NCBI GenBank assembly: GCA_964545475.1
Contig: CAZJGG010000099.1
Location: forward strand, 1-7,045
Source of the DNA: CAZJGG01 sp964545475
GTDB taxonomy: Bacteria; Bacillota; Clostridia; Lachnospirales; JAISER01
Length of the DNA stretch: 7,045 nucleotides
Direction of reading: 5' to 3'
In this document: positions 1 to 4,568 of the stretch, one piece after another
Layout of the letters: the number at the start of each line of letters is the position of its first letter
How positions within the stretch are numbered: position 1 is the first letter of the stretch
The notes under the pieces: model-generated
What the model was told of the DNA's origin: nothing
Databases searched by the model: none
The model's input: only the letters and a program-made list of their open reading frames with translations
Made by a program: the position numbers and the translations under genes

Positions 1-2
1 AT

Positions 3-137
3 TGGTCTGATATGGAGATTATTGCCATTTACACGGAGTGGTATTCAGTCTCGAACAACGCACACAAGAAAACCTCAATATCATTAGAAAAATTGTCCTT
101 AATTACATCAGAAATTTTAAAAATCAAAATTCCGTGA
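3..137 (+). other. Left-edge region with an unassigned open tail (possible gene 3' end)
   Basis: The first 246 bases contain no gene I can support. The only continuous frame entering from the left edge is a 44-codon stretch on the plus strand ending at TGA 135-137. Its translation includes IYTEWY and then a Lys/Ser/Leu-rich tail. The other plus frames and all minus frames are interrupted early. It could be the C-terminus of a gene lying to the left, or chance. The aromatic motif is loosely like transposase ends, but the usual following residues are absent, so no family is assigned. From 138 to 246 I see only AT-rich DNA with weak dyads. Confidence 0.2.
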
Positions 138-246
138 AAACTCCCTTTTCAGGGCTTATGTTTGATTGTTTACTTAACCCTACTAATATTGTCAAGTTTT
201 TGTGATGAAACTAAATTTCCGTGCATCGAACTCTTTTTGCTTGTAT

Positions 247-666
247 TTATAGTGTTCCTACTGCTTCTTTCCAATCAACCATAAGATTATATCTTTCTGT
301 TTTAAACATTAAAACGCAGTAGTTTGGATCTTCCGGTCCGCTAAAATGCCCTTCAAGACCACTATACCACATTTCTTTTTTCACATCTGGGTCTGTAATT
401 ATTTCAATTGTTCCAACCAACGTTATGTTGTGTTCCATAGAGCAAGAGCAAACACTGGCACGATTACATTTTTCAATACGTGGGGTTTTGTTGCTGTTTA
501 GACCTGTACAAAATGTCATAGAACTGATTCCATCATTTTTTGATACTGAAATAGTTGATGCTGTTGGGTATCCCTCTACGTCTAATAAAGCTAAAACGCA
601 AAATCCTTTTTCTCTGGAATTTTTTGCAATAATTTCTCCTGCTCTTTTAATAACTTCTGAATTCAT
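247..666 (-). CDS. Pyridoxamine 5'-phosphate oxidase-like split-barrel flavoprotein
   Basis: A 139-residue cytoplasmic protein with the layout of small FMN-binding split-barrel proteins (general stress protein 26 / PNPOx-like family). An N-terminal helix is followed by the strand pattern FCVLALLDVEGYPTAS (residues 22-37). A segment containing NSNK and RI (57-65), then N68 and ASV (70-72), corresponds to the usual flavin-phosphate contact region. The C-terminal DPNYCVLMFKTERYNLM (113-129) is typical of the clostridial branch. Members usually bind FMN, F420 or haem; the actual reaction and substrate are unknown. The ATG at 664-666 is preceded by a strong TAGGAGGT (673-680 on the complement) with 6-base spacing. 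The gene is transcribed away from the xdh operon. It has six cysteines (23, 53, 67, 73, 75, 117), many for its size, including a CSC at 73-75, which may hint at a redox or metal role. There are no signal peptide or membrane segments. Family assignment is fairly sure; function is not. Confidence 0.8.
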   Translation of the reverse strand: MNSEVIKRAGEIIAKNSREKGFCVLALLDVEGYPTASTISVSKNDGISSMTFCTGLNSNKTPRIEKCNRASVCSCSMEHNITLVGTIEIITDPDVKKEMWYSGLEGHFSGPEDPNYCVLMFKTERYNLMVDWKEAVGTL

Positions 667-710
667 TTATGTACCTCCTAATTTGTAAAAGCTTATCTTT
701 TAAAAACAAG

Positions 711-754
711 CTGTTGACATAAGTATAACATAAAATTAGGACAACAGTATGTCA
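711..754. repeat. Interleaved inverted repeats, possible operator
   Basis: Two perfect dyads share this stretch. TGACATA (715-721) pairs with TATGTCA (748-754), and CTGTTG (711-716) pairs with CAACAG (742-747). They flank the candidate -10 of the minus-strand gene, where a repressor or activator could act. Spacing between arms is long (26 and 25 bases), so binding by a dimer would need looping or two separate half-sites. No known regulator consensus was recognised. Confidence 0.3.
722..730 (-). promoter_or_regulatory. Candidate extended -10 promoter of the split-barrel flavoprotein gene
   Basis: Read on the minus strand this is TGT followed by TATACT, an extended -10 (TGn plus a hexamer with five of six consensus bases). 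It would start RNA near 715 and give a leader of about 50 bases before the ATG at 666. There is no good -35 at 16-18 bases. A near-consensus ATGACA (750-755 on the complement) lies 22 bases away, too far to be the usual partner. Confidence 0.35.
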
Positions 755-755
755 T

Positions 756-771
756 ATTTAAATATTTAAAT
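756..771. repeat. Perfect 16-base AT palindrome
   Basis: ATTTAAATATTTAAAT is its own reverse complement and is also a tandem of the 8-base palindrome ATTTAAAT. It sits in the middle of the divergent intergenic region, about 70 bases upstream of the xdhA candidate -10. It could be an operator or simply flexible AT-rich promoter DNA. In sequence this AT-rich, such a palindrome can also arise by chance. Confidence 0.3.
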
Positions 772-820
772 TTATTTTGAAGCAAACAGCATTTATTGTG
801 TTTTGTTTACTTAATATTAT

Positions 821-848
821 TTCTTTTTTTCTTGAAGTGTATTATAAT
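821..848 (+). promoter_or_regulatory. Candidate promoter of the xdh operon
   Basis: A perfect TATAAT (843-848) lies 41 bases upstream of the xdhA start codon. Sixteen bases upstream of it is a poor -35 match, TTCTTT (821-826), in a T-rich tract. Initiation near 855 would leave a leader of only about 35 bases, which leaves no room for a riboswitch. The weak -35 suggests dependence on an activator, but this is inference. No sigma-54 type GG/GC element was seen. Confidence 0.45.
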
Positions 849-872
849 AAGGGAGAATTGTTTGTTTTCCTT

Positions 873-882
873 AAAAGGAGGG
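873..882 (+). promoter_or_regulatory. Shine-Dalgarno that fixes the xdhA TTG start
   Basis: AAAAGGAGGG ends 7 bases before TTG 890-892. The nearby ATG at 883-885 directly abuts the Shine-Dalgarno and is in another frame, so TTG is the credible start of xdhA. The upstream TCCT (868-871) could pair with AGGA (876-879), which might mask the site weakly. Confidence 0.75.
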
Positions 883-889
883 ATGTATA

Positions 890-3190
890 TTGAGTTTTAC
901 TACAATCGGTAAAAGTGAAGTTCGTAAAGATGCCTATGCCAAAGTTTGCGGCAAGGCCGATTACACCAATGATATTTTTATAAAAAACATGGCATATGCA
1001 AAAATTTTTAGGGCAAATATTACACACGGAGTTGTAAAAAGCCTTGATATTTCTGATGCCCTTAAAGTAAATGGCGTAATTAAAGTTATTACATATGATG
1101 ATGTTCCGGAATATAAATTTCCTACGGCTGGGCACCCCTATACTTTAATTGCTGAAAAGCAGGATATTTCCGACAGAAATATATTAACAAAACATATACG
1201 GCTTTATGGAGATGAAGTTGCGGCTGTTGTGGCCGAAACTGAATTAGCGGCGGAAATTGCGGTTTCACTTATAAAAGCCGAATACGAAGAATACCCTTTT
1301 TACCTTACAACAGATGAAGCCCTTTGTGAAAACGCCTTAAACATACATAACTGGCCTGCTAAAAAAAACATAATTGCGGAATCCGAGGTTAACACCGGGG
1401 ACATTGAAAAAGGCTTTGAAAAATCTGAATTTGTATTTGAAGACAAATATGCAACTCAAATTGTTCAGCACTGCCATATGGAAAACCAAACTGCAACGGC
1501 ATATATGGATGGAGACGGTCGTTGGGTTTGTATATCATCAACCCAAATTCCTCATATTGCAAGGCGCATTTTAGGTCAGGCTTTTAATATGCCTTTAAGT
1601 AAATTCAGAGTTATTAAGCCTTTTATCGGTGGAGGTTTTGGCAATAAGCAGGATGTTACTATTGAGCCTCTTGTTGTGGCTTTGTCTATGGCTATTGGGG
1701 GCAGAGCTGTAAACTTATCTCTTGAACGAGAAGAATCTATTGCATATACAAGGGTGCGCCACGCCATAACATACAAAATGAAGGCAGGCGTTACAAAAGA
1801 CGGCAAAATTACTGCCCTTGACGTTGACGCCGTTTCAACTAACGGCGGTTATGCTTCACATGGGCATTCTATTGCCGCTAAAGGCGCAGGAATTTTAGCT
1901 TCTTTATATAATATTGGAAACTTACGTTACCATTCAAAAACCGTTTACACAAACACAGCGGCGGCAGGAGCAATGCGTGGTTACGGCGTCCCTCAAGTTA
2001 TTTTTGCAATTGAAGCAATGGTGGAGAAAATTTCCAAAGGAATTGGCATGGATTCTACGGAATTCCGGCACATTAATTTCTTAAAAGAAGGTTTAGACCA
2101 CCCCCTTACTAAAATTCCAATGGGTGTTAACAAAGTTTCGGAATGTTTATTAAATGGCATTAAAGCTTTTAATTATAAAGAAAAAATTAATACTGCACAA
2201 AATTTTAATAAAGAAGGCAAAGTTAGAGGGGTTGGGGTTGCTGCGTTTTCTTATGCAACTGGTGTTTACCCCTTCTCCCTTGAAATCGGCGGATGCAGAC
2301 TTTCTCTTAATCAAGACGGCACTGTGAAAATCCTTGTAGGAGCAACTGAAATCGGACAAGGCTCTGATACAGTGTTTGCACAAATGGTAGCGGAAATTTT
2401 ATCAATTCCCCATGACAAAATTTATACGGACTGGCAAACCGACACTGATATTGCGCCCTTTGACACTGGGGCTTACGCTTCTAGACAGACCTACGTTACA
2501 GGTATGGCTGTAGAGAAGGCGGCGCTAGAGCTTAAAACAAGAATATTAAAAGCTGCAGCTGAAATACATAAATTGCCTGAAAACGCTCTTGATTTAGAAA
2601 ACGGGTTTATAATAAAAGCAGAAACAGGGGAAAGGCTTGAAAGCCTTGATAAACTGGCTTTAAAAACATATTATGACTTAAATATTGCAGGGTGTCTAAC
2701 TGCTGAAGTTAGCAATAATTGCAAAACAAATTCGTACCCAATGGGAGTATCTTTTGCAGAGGTTGAAGTAGACACTTCTACTGGCGAGGTTGAAATTTTA
2801 TCTATGCTTAACATCCATGATTCCGGTGTAATTATAAACCCTCTTCTTGCTTCCGGGCAAGTAGACGGCGGTATGGGTATGGGCATAGGATACGCCCTTT
2901 CAGAAGAATTAAAGTATGACAAAAAAACAGGCAAACCTCTTAACAACAACCTTTTAGATTACAAAATGCCTACATCTATGGATATTCCCGAGCTTTCCTG
3001 CCTTTTTGAAGAAGATAAAGACCCATATGGTCCATTTGGGGTTAAAGGTTTAGGCGAACCGCCTTTATGTTCTCCCGGGGCGGCTATACACAATGCTGTA
3101 TGCAACGCAATCGGCGTAGAAATTAACAAAATGCCGTTAAACCCTCAAACTGTTTTTGAGGCTATTGAAAGGGGGCTGGTTAATGTTTAA
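890..3190 (+). CDS. xdhA: Xanthine dehydrogenase, molybdopterin-binding subunit
   Basis: A 766-residue catalytic subunit of a molybdenum hydroxylase that oxidises a purine ring (xanthine or hypoxanthine type) using water as oxygen donor. The N-terminal a/b hammerhead domain covers about residues 14-125 (KVCGKADYTND) and the molybdopterin-binding domains follow to the C-terminus. Visible active-site elements are Q219 in SSTQIP (Gln near Mo), E198 in HCHMEN and R363 in AMRGYG (positions of the purine-contacting Glu and Arg of xanthine dehydrogenases), the cofactor loop GGGFGNKQD (247-255), EIGQG (487-491), ASRQTYVTG, and the catalytic base E723 in GVKGLGEPP. Length and motifs closely follow E. 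coli XdhA (752 aa), including the unusual GNKQ and MRGYG variants. Translation starts at TTG behind a strong Shine-Dalgarno; the stop overlaps the xdhB start by 8 bases. There is no signal peptide, so it is cytoplasmic. Subunit assignment is very sure; exact purine substrate and direction are inferred. Confidence 0.93.
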   Translation: MSFTTIGKSEVRKDAYAKVCGKADYTNDIFIKNMAYAKIFRANITHGVVKSLDISDALKVNGVIKVITYDDVPEYKFPTAGHPYTLIAEKQDISDRNILTKHIRLYGDEVAAVVAETELAAEIAVSLIKAEYEEYPFYLTTDEALCENALNIHNWPAKKNIIAESEVNTGDIEKGFEKSEFVFEDKYATQIVQHCHMENQTATAYMDGDGRWVCISSTQIPHIARRILGQAFNMPLSKFRVIKPFIGGGFGNKQDVTIEPLVVALSMAIGGRAVNLSLEREESIAYTRVRHAITYKMKAGVTKDGKITALDVDAVSTNGGYASHGHSIAAKGAGILASLYNIGNLRYHSKTVYTNTAAAGAMRGYGVPQVIFAIEAMVEKISKGIGMDSTEFRHINFLKEGLDHPLTKIPMGVNKVSECLLNGIKAFNYKEKINTAQNFNKEGKVRGVGVAAFSYATGVYPFSLEIGGCRLSLNQDGTVKILVGATEIGQGSDTVFAQMVAEILSIPHDKIYTDWQTDTDIAPFDTGAYASRQTYVTGMAVEKAALELKTRILKAAAEIHKLPENALDLENGFIIKAETGERLESLDKLALKTYYDLNIAGCLTAEVSNNCKTNSYPMGVSFAEVEVDTSTGEVEILSMLNIHDSGVIINPLLASGQVDGGMGMGIGYALSEELKYDKKTGKPLNNNLLDYKMPTSMDIPELSCLFEEDKDPYGPFGVKGLGEPPLCSPGAAIHNAVCNAIGVEINKMPLNPQTVFEAIERGLVNV

Positions 3191-4061
3191 TTTTAATAAT
3201 TATTTTGAAGCTTATTCTATTGAAGAGGCGGCTGATATTTTAGCTACAAATGAAAATGCAAAAATAATTGCTGGAGGAACAGACGTTTTAATAAAGCTTA
3301 GAGAGCATTCTCCCAAATTTGCCGGGTGTGACTTTGTTGGAATAACACGAATTAGTGATTTGCAACAAATTGAGCTTACTAACACCGGTGATGTTTTAAT
3401 TGGTGGGTGTAATAGTTTTACTAAAATTGAGGAAAGCTCGCTTATAAAAGAGCGTATCCCGGCGTTAAGCCAGGCTTGTTCATTTGTTGGCGGCCCTCAA
3501 ATAAGAAATATGGGTACAATAGGCGGAAATATAGCAAACGGAGCAACTTCCGCAGACACGGCATCAATTTTATTTGCTTTAAACGCTGTTTTATTAATTA
3601 GCAATACCAAGGGCAAAGAAGAAATTGATATTAAAGACTTTTACCAAGGAGCAGGAAAAGTTAACCTTTCACAAGGAGATATTTTGACTCATATAAAAAT
3701 AAAACAAGAGGATTATTTAGGATTTAAAGGATTTTATATAAAATTCGCTGTAAGAAAAGCAATGGATATTGCAACTTTGGGGTGCGCTGTTTCAGTAAAA
3801 GCTAGTGGTAATATTATTGAAGATTTACGCATAGCTTTTGGTGTGGCTGGGCCAACGCCTGTAAGAGCGAAAAATGCAGAGCAGTTTGCAAAGGGGCTTG
3901 AAATAACAGTAAAAACCCTTGAAACAATTGGGTTAAAATGCCTTGAAGACACATCCGCCAGAGAATCTTGGCGGGCAAGCAAGCGGTTTAGGGAGCAGTT
4001 AATTAAAACCCTACCCCAAAAAGCAATAAAAAAAGCTTTGGCAGGTGATTTTAATGAATAG
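3183..4061 (+). CDS. xdhB: Xanthine dehydrogenase, FAD-binding subunit
   Basis: A 292-residue flavoprotein subunit, the same length as E. coli XdhB. It passes electrons from the iron-sulfur clusters to the final acceptor (NAD(P)+ or another carrier). FAD-binding signatures of the CO dehydrogenase flavoprotein / vanillyl-alcohol oxidase-like fold are IAGGTDVLI (29-37) and TIGGNIANGATSAD (112-125), preceded by GGPQIRN (103-109). The C-terminal domain holds AFGVAGPTPVRA (218-229) and SWRASKRFR (262-270), as in XdhB. There is no insertion for an extra [4Fe-4S] cluster, unlike 4-hydroxybenzoyl-CoA reductase. I chose ATG 3183, behind AAAGGGGG (3168-3175, 7-base spacing); an upstream in-frame start at 3156 would add nine residues with no family match. 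The start overlaps the end of xdhA (ATGTTTAA) and the end overlaps xdhC by 8 bases, pointing to translational coupling. It is the only FAD subunit seen, so it may also serve the downstream fused enzyme. Confidence 0.93.
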   Translation: MFNFNNYFEAYSIEEAADILATNENAKIIAGGTDVLIKLREHSPKFAGCDFVGITRISDLQQIELTNTGDVLIGGCNSFTKIEESSLIKERIPALSQACSFVGGPQIRNMGTIGGNIANGATSADTASILFALNAVLLISNTKGKEEIDIKDFYQGAGKVNLSQGDILTHIKIKQEDYLGFKGFYIKFAVRKAMDIATLGCAVSVKASGNIIEDLRIAFGVAGPTPVRAKNAEQFAKGLEITVKTLETIGLKCLEDTSARESWRASKRFREQLIKTLPQKAIKKALAGDFNE

Positions 4062-4515
4062 AGTTATTACTATAGAAGTAAACGGCAAAAATTATGAACC
4101 TGTAATAGACGTGAGAATGTCCCTTTTAGAAATGCTTAGAGATTTATTTATGTTAACAGGTACAAAAAAAGGCTGCGGCGTTGGGGAATGTGGTGCTTGT
4201 ACTGTTCTAGTAGATGGAGTGGCAGTTGACTCCTGCATATATTTAGCTGTTTGGGCAGACAACAAAAAAATAACCACAATTGAAGGCATACACGGCGAAG
4301 ACGGAGGGCTTTCTAAAGTTCAGCAAAGTTTTATTGATTCCGGCGCAGTACAATGCGGCTTTTGCACACCAGGGCTTATTTTATCTGCAACTTCGTTTTT
4401 AGACAAAAACATAAAACCTACAAGAAAACAAATAAGACGTGGTATTTCTGGAAACTTATGCCGCTGTACAGGATATGTAAAAATAATTGACGCCATTGAA
4501 AATGCATCACTATAA
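4054..4515 (+). CDS. xdhC: Xanthine dehydrogenase, [2Fe-2S] subunit
   Basis: A 153-residue iron-sulfur subunit that carries electrons from molybdenum to FAD. The N-terminal plant-ferredoxin-like domain binds one [2Fe-2S] cluster through C41, C46, C49 and C61 (GCGVGECGACTVLVDG). The C-terminal helical domain binds the second through C101, C104 (QCGFCTPG) and C136, C138 (NLCRCTGY). All eight ligands are present. It follows E. coli XdhC (159 aa) closely. Note that the name XdhC is also used for an unrelated molybdenum-cofactor insertion chaperone; this is the iron-sulfur protein. ATG 4054 is chosen because AGGTGA (4043-4048) sits 5 bases upstream; an in-frame GTG at 4045 lies inside that site. 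The gene overlaps xdhB by 8 bases (ATGAATAG) and is followed by a 53-base gap. Confidence 0.94.
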   Translation: MNRVITIEVNGKNYEPVIDVRMSLLEMLRDLFMLTGTKKGCGVGECGACTVLVDGVAVDSCIYLAVWADNKKITTIEGIHGEDGGLSKVQQSFIDSGAVQCGFCTPGLILSATSFLDKNIKPTRKQIRRGISGNLCRCTGYVKIIDAIENASL

Positions 4516-4523
4516 CACAGGGT

Positions 4524-4559
4524 TTATGTATCTATAGTTTGGTATTTATAGATGGGTAA
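4524..4559 (+). promoter_or_regulatory. Hairpin before the fused dehydrogenase gene
   Basis: ATCTATA (4530-4536) pairs perfectly with TATAGAT (4547-4553) around a 10-base loop. The helix can be extended to 4524-4529 and 4554-4559 with wobble pairs and one G-G mismatch, which would bury the first two bases (AA, 4558-4559) of the AAGGTGA Shine-Dalgarno. There is no T-run after it, so it is not an intrinsic terminator. It may modulate translation of the fused gene or mark an RNA processing site. The A/T-rich stem is weak, so this is tentative. Confidence 0.3.
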
Positions 4560-4564
4560 GGTGA
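4558..4564 (+). promoter_or_regulatory. Shine-Dalgarno that fixes the TTG start of the fused dehydrogenase
   Basis: AAGGTGA lies 4 bases before TTG 4569-4571. The in-frame TAA at 4557-4559 excludes any longer start, and the next in-frame ATG is at codon 28, inside the ferredoxin-like domain. The site resembles the xdhC one (AGGTGATTTTA). Confidence 0.7.
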
Positions 4565-4568
4565 TTTA

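Noticed and set aside
135..154. Small dyads TGAAAA/TTTTCA and CCCT/AGGG considered as a terminator
   Set aside because: Stems are only 6 and 4 base pairs, mutually exclusive, and lack an adjacent T-run on either strand.
425..688. Plus-strand open frame of 87 codons opposite the split-barrel gene
   Set aside because: It is antisense to a gene with clear family motifs and has no recognisable domain or Shine-Dalgarno.
714..736. Plus-strand promoter from the perfect TTGACA at 714-719
   Set aside because: The only -10-like hexamer downstream (TAAAAT, 731-736) is 11 bases away, too close for a standard promoter, and no -10 occurs at 16-18 bases.
855..889. Purine or molybdenum-cofactor riboswitch in the xdhA leader
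   Set aside because: The leader after the candidate promoter is about 35 bases, too short for either, and no conserved riboswitch core was seen in 667-889.
842..1135. Minus-strand open frame across the xdhA promoter and 5' end
   Set aside because: It overlaps the operon promoter and the xdhA hammerhead domain, and its translation has no family pattern.
890..4515. Nicotinate dehydrogenase, CO dehydrogenase or 4-hydroxybenzoyl-CoA reductase as the identity of the three-subunit enzyme
   Set aside because: XdhA carries the Glu/Arg pair of purine hydroxylases rather than a CO dehydrogenase active-site loop, XdhB lacks the [4Fe-4S] insertion, and all three subunits track E. coli XdhABC in length and motifs.
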